From Cetobacterium sp. ZOR0034 (GTDB lineage: Bacteria; Fusobacteriota; Fusobacteriia; Fusobacteriales; Fusobacteriaceae): 64,000 nt of DNA. Each line of letters starts with the position of its first letter. The first letter of the stretch is position 1. The notes under the pieces were generated by a model. That model was not told the origin of the DNA and searched no databases. It saw only the letters and a program-made list of their open reading frames with translations. The stretch is from assembly GCF_000799075.1 (NCBI RefSeq), contig NZ_JTLI01000002.1, forward strand, positions 58,724-122,723, given 5' to 3'. Positions 55,026 through 63,930 of the stretch are shown here, piece after piece. Position numbers and translations under genes: made by a program.

Positions 55026-55886
55026 TTAGCAGCTTTCAACTAGAATCCTTGTTAAATCATCAAATGAATATCCCTTTAGTGATGCTAATTTCGGAGCTAA
55101 ACTTGTTTCTGTCATTCCAGGACAAGTATTAACTTCTAAGAAATATGTTTTTCCATCTTTTAGTATGAAATCACTTCTTGTAATTCCTTTTAATCCTAAT
55201 TTTTCATGAATTTTTCTTGCTGCTTCCGCTGCTTCTTCATAAGCTTCTAAACTTATTTGTGCTGGGCATTCATACTCTGTTTTTCCAACTGTATATTTTG
55301 ACTCATAATCATATAGTCCTGATTTTGGCTTTATTCTTACTACGCCTAATTTTTCTCCGTTTAAAACTCCCGCAGTTAATTCATCACCTTTTATAAATTC
55401 CTCTATTAAAGGTTCTTTATCCTTTAATTTTTCAAATGCCAATCTAGCCTCTTCCTCTGTGTTACAAATATATAAACCTACACTCGAACCTTCTTTAGCA
55501 GGTTTAATTACAACTGGATAACTATCTATTTCATCTACTGTGTAGTATGTTTTTGCCATTCTAATTCCTAAATCTTTAGCTATTATTTTAGTTAAAATCT
55601 TATTCATTGCTACAGCACTTCCAGTAACTCCAGAACCCGTATATTTCTTCCCTAACATATCTAGTATAGATTGAACTCTTCCATCCTCTCCATACTCTCC
55701 ATGAAGAGCTAAATAAACTAAGTCATATTCATTATCTAAAAATGCTGACACTAAATTTTCGTGTGTTAAATCAATTTTATATGCATCATATCCTTGTCTT
55801 AATAAGCTATTTAATATTGCAGCTCCACTTCTTAAAGAAACTTCTCTTTCAGATGTAATTCCACCCATAACAACTGCTATCTTCAT
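55026..55886 (-). CDS. ddl: D-alanine-D-alanine ligase
   Basis: A 286-residue ATP-grasp enzyme making the D-Ala-D-Ala end of the peptidoglycan stem. 'VVMGGITSEREVSLRSGAAI' (about 5-24), 'LHGEYGEDGRVQSILDMLGKKYTGSG', 'VIKPAKEGSSVGLYI' and 'FLEVNTCPGMTETSLAP' (about 249-265) are the family motifs. At the short end of the family (about 305). Between murB and ftsQ. Confidence 0.96.
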   Translation of the reverse strand: MKIAVVMGGITSEREVSLRSGAAILNSLLRQGYDAYKIDLTHENLVSAFLDNEYDLVYLALHGEYGEDGRVQSILDMLGKKYTGSGVTGSAVAMNKILTKIIAKDLGIRMAKTYYTVDEIDSYPVVIKPAKEGSSVGLYICNTEEEARLAFEKLKDKEPLIEEFIKGDELTAGVLNGEKLGVVRIKPKSGLYDYESKYTVGKTEYECPAQISLEAYEEAAEAARKIHEKLGLKGITRSDFILKDGKTYFLEVNTCPGMTETSLAPKLASLKGYSFDDLTRILVESC

Positions 55887-55901
55887 GTTATAATACTCCT
55901 C

Positions 55902-56744
55902 CTAGTCTCTTACAATTATTATTTCTTCTTCTAGTTGTATTCCTGTTTTTTCCTTTACACCAGATTTTACTTTTTCAATTATATTGATAATATCCATAAA
56001 CTTAGCATTTCCTTTATTTACTATAAAGTTAGGATGGACCATCGATACTTGAGCATTTCCAACAATTTCACCTTGGAGTCCTGCTTCTATTATCAATCTT
56101 GCTGAAAAATATCCTTCTGGATTTTTAAATGTACTTCCTAAGTTCGGTTCATTCAACGGATGATTTTCGCTTCTCTTCACTTTGTATCTGTCTACCACTT
56201 CAGCTAAATATCCTATATCAAATTTAAATGTTGCACTTACTACAACCCATTTCTTCTCTTTTATCTCTGTAACTCTATACGAAAACTTTAAATTTTCTTT
56301 AGAAATTTTTCTTATCTCTTTGTTTTCATCTATAATTTCAACTGAGATTATTTTATCAAATATCTCTGTCCCGTGAGCTCCACCATTCATAAATACTAAT
56401 CCACCAACAGTTCCTGGAATTCCCGCTAAATTTTCTAATCCAGAATAATTTTTTTCTCCCATATAATCTATTAAATCTGAGAAATCTAACCCTGCGCCAA
56501 CCTCAACGATTCCGTCACCTTTATCATCTATATAGTTTATATCTTTAAGAGATATGAATGTTGTCTCTAAAATCCCATCGTTTATCAATGTATTTGTTCC
56601 GTTTCCTAAAATAAAAAATTTATTTTTTTCTCTTAGAATCTCTACTAGCTCATCTCTATTTTCAACCTCAATAAACTCTTTCGCTACTCCTCCTATCTTC
56701 ATGTTAGAGTGCTCTTTCATTACGTGATTTCTATGTAATTTCAT
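55902..56744 (-). CDS. murB: UDP-N-acetylenolpyruvoylglucosamine reductase
   Basis: A 280-residue FAD enzyme reducing enolpyruvyl-UDP-GlcNAc to UDP-MurNAc. 'HSNMKIGGVAKEFIEV', 'FFILGNGTNTLI', 'LAGIPGTVGGLVFMNGGAHG' (about 101-120), 'SFRVTEIK'-like segment and 'HPNFIVNKGNA' match type II MurB (without the extra insertion of E. coli). Follows murC by 3 bases. Confidence 0.96.
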   Translation of the reverse strand: MKLHRNHVMKEHSNMKIGGVAKEFIEVENRDELVEILREKNKFFILGNGTNTLINDGILETTFISLKDINYIDDKGDGIVEVGAGLDFSDLIDYMGEKNYSGLENLAGIPGTVGGLVFMNGGAHGTEIFDKIISVEIIDENKEIRKISKENLKFSYRVTEIKEKKWVVVSATFKFDIGYLAEVVDRYKVKRSENHPLNEPNLGSTFKNPEGYFSARLIIEAGLQGEIVGNAQVSMVHPNFIVNKGNAKFMDIINIIEKVKSGVKEKTGIQLEEEIIIVRD

Positions 56745-56747
56745 TAT

Positions 56748-58082
56748 CTAATTTCTCCCTATATTCTCTGCTATTGTATGAGCTAAGCTTGAGATATTTC
56801 CAGCACCCATAAATAAGAATGTCGCTGATTCTTTCTCACTTGCTACAATTTTTGCAATCTCTTCATTTTTCTCAACTATAGTGCAATGCTTATGCCCTAT
56901 CTTTTCTTTTAACTTTTCTAATGTCACTCCGAATTCGTTATTTTCTCCTGCGCTGTATACAGGCATTAGTATAACTTCATCAACACCTTCAAAACTACCC
57001 TTAAACTCATTTAAAAGGAAGTTTACACGACTATATCTATGCGGTTGGAATATTGCTATTGTTTTATTTTTTTCAATAGTTTTAGCTCCTTGTATTGTTG
57101 CCTTTATCTCTGTTGGATGATGTGCATAATCATCTATTATTCTTATTTTGTCACTGTGCAATATATCGTATCTTCTTTTAGCACCTTTAAATTTTAATAA
57201 TTTTTGAGCTATTCTCTCTTTTGAAATATCAAACTTTTTTGCTAGATATATAACTGGTAAAGCATTTTGTATGTTATGATTTCCTGGAATTGACAGTTCA
57301 AACTCACCAAATTCTTCACCATCTATTATCACTTTAAATTTTGTTTTAAAATTTTCAACTCTTATATCTGTAGCTATTATATCTGATTTTTCATTATTTA
57401 TACTATATGTTTTTATATTTTTTCTACCTTTAGCTAATTCTAAAGCTTCTGGGCAATCTCCACAAACTAGAATCTCTCCCTTTGTTTGTTCCATAAATTG
57501 CACAAAAGATTTTTTTATATTCTCTAAACACCCATGATTTTCTAAGTGATCCGCTTCTATGTTAGTTATTATCGATGTTTCAGGTGTTAAATATAAAAAT
57601 GAGTTATCACTTTCATCAGCTTCTGCTATAAAGACATCTGTTTTTCCACATCTAGAATTCGATCCAATTTCTGGTAAAATTCCTCCTACTACTATAGTTG
57701 GGTCTATATCTAAAAGTAACGATCCTAACATAGAACTCGTTGTAGTTTTCCCATGAGTTCCAGCTACTGCTATTCCTTTTTCTTTATTCATTAAAATAGA
57801 TAATAACTCTCCTCTTTTAATTATCTTTATCCCTAGCTCTTTCGCTTTTTTTATCTCTGGGTTTTCTGATTTTATTGCACTTGAAGCCACAACTAAATTA
57901 GATCCCACTACATTTTCTCCTAGGTGTTCTCCAAAAACTTTTATACCTAAACTCTCTAGCTCCTCTGTTACATAGTTTCTAGAAAGATCTGCTCCCGCTA
58001 CGTCATATCCTTTTATTTTCATTATTTTGGCTAAACCACTCATTCCAATTCCATTTATTCCAATAAAGTATATCTTCTCCAT
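56748..58082 (-). CDS. murC: UDP-N-acetylmuramate-L-alanine ligase
   Basis: A 444-residue Mur ligase. UDP-binding loop 'IYFIGINGIGMSGLAKIMK' (about 3-21), ATP loop 'VAGTHGKTTTSSMLGSLL' (about 106-123), 'EADESDNSFLYLTP', 'NIEADHLENH' and 'IDDYAHHPTEI' are MurC-specific. Adds L-Ala to UDP-MurNAc. It adjoins murG with no gap. Confidence 0.98.
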   Translation of the reverse strand: MEKIYFIGINGIGMSGLAKIMKIKGYDVAGADLSRNYVTEELESLGIKVFGEHLGENVVGSNLVVASSAIKSENPEIKKAKELGIKIIKRGELLSILMNKEKGIAVAGTHGKTTTSSMLGSLLLDIDPTIVVGGILPEIGSNSRCGKTDVFIAEADESDNSFLYLTPETSIITNIEADHLENHGCLENIKKSFVQFMEQTKGEILVCGDCPEALELAKGRKNIKTYSINNEKSDIIATDIRVENFKTKFKVIIDGEEFGEFELSIPGNHNIQNALPVIYLAKKFDISKERIAQKLLKFKGAKRRYDILHSDKIRIIDDYAHHPTEIKATIQGAKTIEKNKTIAIFQPHRYSRVNFLLNEFKGSFEGVDEVILMPVYSAGENNEFGVTLEKLKEKIGHKHCTIVEKNEEIAKIVASEKESATFLFMGAGNISSLAHTIAENIGRN

Positions 58083-59159
58083 CTAACTCCTCCATATATC
58101 TAAGCATTCAACGATTTTTTCTGCTGCATTACTCTTTTTTAAATTTTTTGCTTTTCTACTCATCTTATTTAACTCTTCATCGTTTTTTATAAGCTCTAAA
58201 GCTTTTTCAATAGCTTCATCAGCCTTACTATCACTATAAAGAAGAGCTGCCTCATTTTCAGAAAGAATTTTAGCATTTTGATATTGACCTACTTTAATCG
58301 AATTATAAGGTATCAATATCGACGGTTTCTCTAATTGAACTATTTCAGATACTGTTAATGCTCCAGCTCTACAAACTACTAAATCTGCTGCTGCCATAAT
58401 ATTTATCATATTATTAAAGTAAGGTTTTATTATATCACTTACCTTTACCTGTTGATCTTCTAGCTTTTCATTTATCTCATTAAAGTTCTTATCTCCAGTA
58501 GCCCAATAAATTCTAATACTTTTATCTTTATAAATATCTTTTAGATTTTTTATCACTGCTTCATTTAGAGATTTCGCTCCTAAGCTTCCTCCTGTTATAA
58601 GTAAAACTTTCTCATCTTTACCTATTTTTAATCTTTCTCTTTCTGTATCTTTATCCATAGCATAGATATCTTCTCTCAATGGATTCCCTGTTACTAAAAA
58701 TTTATGTTGATCTTTCACAGAGATATCTTCGTAAGTTGTATCAAATGCTAAAAAACAAGTTTTAGCTATTTTATAAAATATTTTATTTGCTAATCCTAAA
58801 TCTGCATTTTGTTCTTGTAAATATATTTTTTTTCCCAAAATTAGACCTGCTAGTAAAACTGGAATCGAAATGTAATTCCCAAAACCTATTATGATTTCAG
58901 GATTTTCTTTTTTTACAATTTTAAAAGCTTGTGCAAAAGCCTTTATATTTAAGTGTATTTTCTTAAAATTTTGAAAAGGGTATATATCAATTCCTAAAAA
59001 TCTAAACCCCTCCTCTGGAACCAAATCTTTTTCCATTCTTGTCGAACTTCCTACAAATAAAACTTCCATTCCTCTATCTAAAAGCTTTTTTCCTACGGCT
59101 AAAGCAGGATATATATGTCCTCCTGTTCCACCTGTTGTTATTATTATTTTTTTTGCCAT
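58083..59159 (-). CDS. murG: Undecaprenyldiphospho-muramoylpentapeptide beta-GlcNAc transferase
   Basis: A 358-residue GT-B glycosyltransferase that turns lipid I into lipid II on the inner membrane. 'ITTGGTGGHIYPALAVGKKL' (about 6-25), 'GFGNYISIPVLLAGL', 'ITGGSLGAKSLNEAV' (about 189-203) and 'VVCRAGALTVSEIVQLEKPSILIPY' are diagnostic. The ftsW gene that often sits between murD and murG is missing. Confidence 0.97.
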   Translation of the reverse strand: MAKKIIITTGGTGGHIYPALAVGKKLLDRGMEVLFVGSSTRMEKDLVPEEGFRFLGIDIYPFQNFKKIHLNIKAFAQAFKIVKKENPEIIIGFGNYISIPVLLAGLILGKKIYLQEQNADLGLANKIFYKIAKTCFLAFDTTYEDISVKDQHKFLVTGNPLREDIYAMDKDTERERLKIGKDEKVLLITGGSLGAKSLNEAVIKNLKDIYKDKSIRIYWATGDKNFNEINEKLEDQQVKVSDIIKPYFNNMINIMAAADLVVCRAGALTVSEIVQLEKPSILIPYNSIKVGQYQNAKILSENEAALLYSDSKADEAIEKALELIKNDEELNKMSRKAKNLKKSNAAEKIVECLDIWRS

Positions 59160-59168
59160 AAATTTCTC

Positions 59169-60482
59169 CTAACTAAAATAACTTTTTGTTAACTCTTTGA
59201 AAACTCTTCCTCTTTCTTCAAAGTTTTTAAACTGATCAAAACTCGATGTTGCTGGTGAAAATAGCACCACTGTTTCTTCATCTTTTTTCAATCTATTTTT
59301 TAAAACTTTCAAAGCATTATCTAAAGTTTTTAGATTAAATATTTTTTCTTCTGGATAATCTATTTTTTTCAAACCTTCTTCAAGTTTATCTGAAATATCT
59401 CCAATTAAATATACCTCTTTTACTCTATTTTTTATCAACATTTCTAAAGGTGTTAAATCTAACTCTTTATCATATCCACCACAAATTAAAATTGGATTCT
59501 GGAAAGCTTCTACTGCAAACTTTGTTGAATCTATATTAGTTCCCTTTGAGTCATTTATAAATTCAACTTTTCCATAACTAAAGAAGTTTTCCATTCTATG
59601 TTCTAATGTTTTTGTTGAATATAAAAACTCTCTTATAATCTCTGTTGAAATCCCTAATATTTTCCCTACACAAACTATAAATAGCATGTTTTCTAAATTA
59701 TGTTTTCCTTTTAGTGCAACTAGTTTTTCGTCTAATATTTTTTCATCTTGATAAACTACCCATCCGTCTTCGACATAAGTCTCTTCATTTAGTTCACTTT
59801 TAATTAATCCTACAAATTTTTTCTTGCCTGATATCTTATCTAATCTTTTCAGTGTTTCTACACATAAAGTATTTACTATAAAACAGTCGTTTTCCTTTTG
59901 ATTTTTTCCTATATTAAACTTTGTGTCATAATAATGATCTAAATCTCTGTATCTAGACAGATGATCTGGTGCTAAGTTAACTATTAAGGCTATATCTGCT
60001 TTAAACTCTTTAATATTTTCTAATTGATAAGAACTAGCTTCTAAAACATAAAAATCTAATTCTGGATTTTTACTTATTGTTTCACTAAAAGAAAATCCTA
60101 TATTTCCACATACTTTACTTTTAAAACCTGCTTTTTCTAAAAGTTCTGAAATTTTAGAAGTAACTGTTGTCTTTCCGTTTGTTCCTGTTATTGCTATTAT
60201 TTTTCCAGAAATATTATTCTCTATTTTATATCTATATCCCAACTCTATATCATCTATTACTTCTATTTTTAAATGAAGTGCTTTTTTTATTAAATCTGTA
60301 TAAGGCACTCCTGGACTTTTTACAAAAATACTTATCTCTTCATTATCTAATATTTCCATTCCTTTTTCTGAGGGTATAGATATTTTATCATCAATCAAAT
60401 ATACCTGATATCCCATTCTCTCTAAAGTATCTTTCGAGCCTTTTCCACTTACTCCAGCCCCAAAAACTATAGCTTTTTTCAT
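59169..60482 (-). CDS. murD: UDP-N-acetylmuramoylalanine-D-glutamate ligase
   Basis: A 437-residue Mur ligase adding D-Glu. 'KKAIVFGAGVSGKGSKDTLERMGYQVYLIDDK' at the N-terminus, 'AITGTNGKTTVTSKI' (about 103-117), 'LEASSYQLENI', 'NLAPDHLSRY', 'HRMENFFSYGKVEFINDSKGTNIDST' and 'LFSPATSSFDQFKNFEERG' are MurD motifs. It starts after the mraY terminator hairpin, so it may receive less transcription than mraY. Confidence 0.97.
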   Translation of the reverse strand: MKKAIVFGAGVSGKGSKDTLERMGYQVYLIDDKISIPSEKGMEILDNEEISIFVKSPGVPYTDLIKKALHLKIEVIDDIELGYRYKIENNISGKIIAITGTNGKTTVTSKISELLEKAGFKSKVCGNIGFSFSETISKNPELDFYVLEASSYQLENIKEFKADIALIVNLAPDHLSRYRDLDHYYDTKFNIGKNQKENDCFIVNTLCVETLKRLDKISGKKKFVGLIKSELNEETYVEDGWVVYQDEKILDEKLVALKGKHNLENMLFIVCVGKILGISTEIIREFLYSTKTLEHRMENFFSYGKVEFINDSKGTNIDSTKFAVEAFQNPILICGGYDKELDLTPLEMLIKNRVKEVYLIGDISDKLEEGLKKIDYPEEKIFNLKTLDNALKVLKNRLKKDEETVVLFSPATSSFDQFKNFEERGRVFKELTKSYFS

Positions 60483-60510
60483 ATTATAAAGCCTCCTTAT
60501 TTTTAAACGA

Positions 60511-60538
60511 CAAAAACCACAGTGATTTTCACTGTGGT
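60511..60538 (-). terminator. Terminator between mraY and murD
   Basis: ACCACAGTGA and TCACTGTGGT form a perfect 10-bp stem with a three-base loop on the minus strand, followed by TTTTTGTCG. It splits the wall cluster into dgk-murF-mraY and murD-to-ftsZ. No promoter is evident between it and murD. Confidence 0.8.
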
Positions 60539-60542
60539 CTTA

Positions 60543-61631
60543 TTATAGTATTCCTCTTAATCTCACTATTCCTAAAGCTAGCATTCCTAAGAATAACGCA
60601 GCAATCCAAAACCTCATCGTCACCTTCGTCTCTGGCAATCCTGCTAATTCAAAGTGATGATGAATTGGAGCCATTTTGAAAACTCTTTTTCCCCTCATTT
60701 TGAAAGAACCTACCTGAAGAATAACTGATACTGCTTCTAAAACAAATACTCCACCTATCACTGGTAAAAGTAACTCTTGTTTTAATAATATTGCTACAAC
60801 TCCTAATATCCCTCCTAAAGTAAGAGATCCTGTATCTCCCATGAATATTTGAGCAGGATAGAAATTGTACCATAAGAATCCTAATCCAGCTCCTATTAAA
60901 GCTGATAAAAATACTGAGAGCTCACCTATTCCTGCGATATAGTGTAAATTAAGGTGATTACTTAACTCTATATGACCTGTGAAATACGCTATTATTCCTA
61001 ATATTGTTGCTCCTATAATTACCGGCATAATTGCTAGTCCATCTAATCCATCTGTTATATTCACTGCATTTGAAGTTCCCATTAAAACTAGAGCTATGAA
61101 TATCAGCATTAAAGTGCCACCTAAATACAGATTACTATTTGAAATCATTGGGTTAACAATAGATAAATCTAAAACCTTATTTCCCGTTAGACCAAACTCC
61201 TTTATGAAGTACCATGTTAATATTGCAATAAAACATTGCCCCATTAATTTTTTCTTTCCAGAAAGCCCTTTTTTATTTACCGTAAATTTTTTATAATCAT
61301 CTATAAAACCTATACTACTAAATAGAATTGTTATTATAAACATCAGTATTAAAAATTTATTAAATAAATCTCCTATTAAAACTGAAGTTAACAACGTTCC
61401 AAATATTATTAAGATTCCACCCATTGTTGGAGTTCCTTTTTTTGAAAAATGACTTACTGGTCCCTCTTCTCTTATTGATTCACCAAACTTCTTTATTTTT
61501 AAATACTGTATAAACGGCTTTCCTGTTATTAAAACAACCAAAAACGCCAATATAAACCCTAAAAAACTTCTTAAATATATAGATTTAAGCCCCTCCAAAA
61601 CTGGAAAATATTCGGCCAATAAATATAGCAT
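60543..61631 (-). CDS. mraY: Phospho-N-acetylmuramoyl-pentapeptide transferase
   Basis: A 362-residue membrane enzyme (about 10 helices) making lipid I. 'SHFSKKGTPTMGGILIIFG' (about 61-79), 'FIDDYKKFTVNKKGLSGKKKL' (about 109-129, catalytic DD pair), 'GTSNAVNITDGLDGLA' and 'FMGDTGSLTLGGILG' with 'MAPIHHHFELAG' are all present. Typical length. Sits between murF and murD, with a terminator just after it. Confidence 0.98.
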   Translation of the reverse strand: MLYLLAEYFPVLEGLKSIYLRSFLGFILAFLVVLITGKPFIQYLKIKKFGESIREEGPVSHFSKKGTPTMGGILIIFGTLLTSVLIGDLFNKFLILMFIITILFSSIGFIDDYKKFTVNKKGLSGKKKLMGQCFIAILTWYFIKEFGLTGNKVLDLSIVNPMISNSNLYLGGTLMLIFIALVLMGTSNAVNITDGLDGLAIMPVIIGATILGIIAYFTGHIELSNHLNLHYIAGIGELSVFLSALIGAGLGFLWYNFYPAQIFMGDTGSLTLGGILGVVAILLKQELLLPVIGGVFVLEAVSVILQVGSFKMRGKRVFKMAPIHHHFELAGLPETKVTMRFWIAALFLGMLALGIVRLRGIL

Positions 61632-61636
61632 CCCTC

Positions 61637-62935
61637 TTACTCCTTTGATATAATTATTTCTTCTAGTTTCATTCCTCTAGAACCTTTCAACAAAACCCCT
61701 ACGTTTTCTATCTGTTGAATAGCATTCTTTATCTCATTTTTACTATCGAAAGACTCTATAGCTTCATTTTTTAAGATTTCAGATGCCTTTTTCATTCTTT
61801 CTCCGTAAATAAAAATTCTATAAAAATTATGTTTTAAAGCCTCTGACAATACCTCTATATGATACTCAATCTCTTTTTCTCCCAGTTCAAGAGCATCTGC
61901 TAATACGACAACCTTCTGTTTATTTAAAGGCAATGATGAGAATGCCTGTAGTGCCATTTTCATTGAAACCGGACTAGCATTATACGCATCATTTATATAT
62001 AAAACTCCATCTTTTATTATTTTTTCAAATCTCATTCCTGTGATTTCTATGCATTCTAACGCCTCTTTTATTTCTGTATAGCTCATATTAAACATTTTAC
62101 CTAATGCTATTCCAAACGATGCGTTAATAACATTGTATAATCCATTTAAAGGTAGAAAATATTTCTCTTCATTTAGAGTAAATATCATTCCCTCATACAA
62201 ATCTTTTGTTTCGTTTATAATGTAGTTATTATTTTTATCAAACCCTACTTTTATTCCCTCTACAGTTTTAAAATAAGGGTCATCTCCATAAAGTAGTGTT
62301 CTTTTTGCATCAACATATTTTAAAAGCTCTGTTTTTGCTTTAAATACATTATCTCTATTCTTTAAAAACTCTAAGTGAGAATCTCCTATATTAGTTATCA
62401 CTGCATAATCAGGTTGAGCTATTTTCGAAAGTAAATCTATCTCTCCTAAATCACTCATTCCCATTTCTAAAACAGCTATTTCATCTTCACTACTCAATTG
62501 TAAAATCGTATATGGTAGTCCTATATGATTATTATGATTTCCTAAAGTTTTCTTTACTCTATATTTTTTTTTCAAAATACCGTGGATCAAATCTTTAGTT
62601 GTTGTTTTTCCTTCACTACCTGTTATTGCTATAACTTTTAGATTCAATTTTTTTCTATATAATTTAGCTAATTCTTGTAAAGTTTGTATACTATTTTCAA
62701 CTTTTATAACATTTGAATATTTTAACTCTTCTATTTCTCTGTCACAAATAACTAATTCAGCTCCATTTTTTAAAGCTTCACTAACATAGTTATTGCCATT
62801 ATTTATTGCAATAAATAACGATCCTTTCGTCACTTTTTTACTATCCATTTGGACATCTGTTATAAATCTATTATCTATTAGTTTAGAATTCAATTTTTGA
62901 AAATAATTTATTAGAACTTCTGTAAACACTTTCAC
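61637..62935 (-). CDS. murF: UDP-N-acetylmuramoyl-tripeptide-D-alanyl-D-alanine ligase
   Basis: A 432-residue Mur ligase adding D-Ala-D-Ala. 'FITDVQMDSKKVTKGSLFIAI', 'IAITGSEGKTTTKDLIHGIL', 'LEMGMSDLGEIDLLSKIAQPDYAVITNIGDSHLEFL' in its usual strands and 'YINDAYNASPVSMKMAL' fit MurF. I prefer the GTG at 62935, eight bases after AAGGGG; the in-frame ATG at 62962 has no ribosome site and coincides with the predicted transcription start of a promoter at 62998-62969. No murE gene is present in the cluster. Confidence 0.95.
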   Translation of the reverse strand: MKVFTEVLINYFQKLNSKLIDNRFITDVQMDSKKVTKGSLFIAINNGNNYVSEALKNGAELVICDREIEELKYSNVIKVENSIQTLQELAKLYRKKLNLKVIAITGSEGKTTTKDLIHGILKKKYRVKKTLGNHNNHIGLPYTILQLSSEDEIAVLEMGMSDLGEIDLLSKIAQPDYAVITNIGDSHLEFLKNRDNVFKAKTELLKYVDAKRTLLYGDDPYFKTVEGIKVGFDKNNNYIINETKDLYEGMIFTLNEEKYFLPLNGLYNVINASFGIALGKMFNMSYTEIKEALECIEITGMRFEKIIKDGVLYINDAYNASPVSMKMALQAFSSLPLNKQKVVVLADALELGEKEIEYHIEVLSEALKHNFYRIFIYGERMKKASEILKNEAIESFDSKNEIKNAIQQIENVGVLLKGSRGMKLEEIIISKE

Positions 62936-62968
62936 TTTTACATCCCCTTTTTTAATTTTCATTCTAAT

Positions 62969-62998
62969 ATTTTACCATTTTTTTAGTACTCTTTTCAA
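62969..62998 (-). promoter_or_regulatory. Possible murF promoter
   Basis: Minus-strand TTGAAA (62998-62993), 18 bases, TAAAAT (62974-62969), lying between the dgk stop and murF. It would give murF-mraY expression independent of upstream transcription. Confidence 0.5.
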
Positions 62999-63005
62999 TT
63001 TTTTT

Positions 63006-63896
63006 TTAACTTATCCCTAAAACTTTTAACCCTTTATGAATACACTCTATTTCTACTGGTAATTTTGGACCTGTCTCTCCATCTATATCAGTCGAATAGT
63101 TTTCTACACCTACAATTTTTAATGATTTCGTTTTAAAATACTTTACAGAATGAATATCTTTTTCTAGATGAGTTTTTGTAGCTAGTGCTGCACTTATCTC
63201 TGGAACATCAATCATAAAATCTGGCTTCAAAACTAAAATGTCAAAATAACCGTCATCTAACTTCGCGTTATATGCTAATTCAAAATTACCTGCGCTTTTA
63301 CCATTAAAAATTAAAATAGATACAATATCTGTTATCGCTGTATATTCATTACTTTCTAATATAACTTTCAATCTCTTTATTTTTGTCATCTCTTTTATTC
63401 CGTTCAATACATAAGCTAACTTTCCCATTGTTTTTATCATTGCTCTATCTGTAGTTTGTGAAATTGTTGAAAAAACACCTATACTTGCTATATTTATAAA
63501 ATACTTTTCATTTATTCTTCCTAAATCTATATCTTTCGGCTGACTAGTTAAAATCTTTTTACAAGCCTTTTCAATATCTTTTGGCATTCCAATTACATTT
63601 GCAAAATCATTTGCGGTCCCTGTTGGAAGAATTGCAATTGGAATCTCTATGTTGTTTCTTTTCAAGATATTTACAAAGCTATTAATTGTCCCATCTCCAC
63701 CAGATATTAAAAAATGGTCATAACTTTCTATCTCTTCTAAAATACTCTCCCTTTTGCAACCTTTAGATATTCTAAAAATATCTACCACGTATCCAAATTC
63801 TTGATATATTGCAAAAATTTTATCCAATTCTTTTAATATTTTTCCTCCACCAGATACAGGATTATATATTAATTTTACTTTTTTTTGCTTCAACAT
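63006..63896 (-). CDS. Diacylglycerol/lipid kinase family protein (DgkB/YegS type)
   Basis: A 296-residue soluble lipid kinase. 'VKLIYNPVSGGGK' (about 7-19), 'ISGGDGTINSFVNIL' (about 64-78, GGDG nucleotide motif) and 'AILPTGTANDFANVIGMP' (about 87-104) mark the DAGK catalytic fold; the C-terminal part holds 'DLGRINEKYFINIASIGVF' and 'DDGYFDILVL' plus 'DIDGETGPKLPVEIE'. It phosphorylates diacylglycerol or a related lipid, perhaps recycling lipid from envelope synthesis. GGAGG nine bases before the ATG. It begins 34 bases after the 5S rRNA gene. Confidence 0.9.
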   Translation of the reverse strand: MLKQKKVKLIYNPVSGGGKILKELDKIFAIYQEFGYVVDIFRISKGCKRESILEEIESYDHFLISGGDGTINSFVNILKRNNIEIPIAILPTGTANDFANVIGMPKDIEKACKKILTSQPKDIDLGRINEKYFINIASIGVFSTISQTTDRAMIKTMGKLAYVLNGIKEMTKIKRLKVILESNEYTAITDIVSILIFNGKSAGNFELAYNAKLDDGYFDILVLKPDFMIDVPEISAALATKTHLEKDIHSVKYFKTKSLKIVGVENYSTDIDGETGPKLPVEIECIHKGLKVLGIS

Positions 63897-63930
63897 ATGG
63901 CTTGGCCTCCAATTTTTGGGTATAAAAAAA

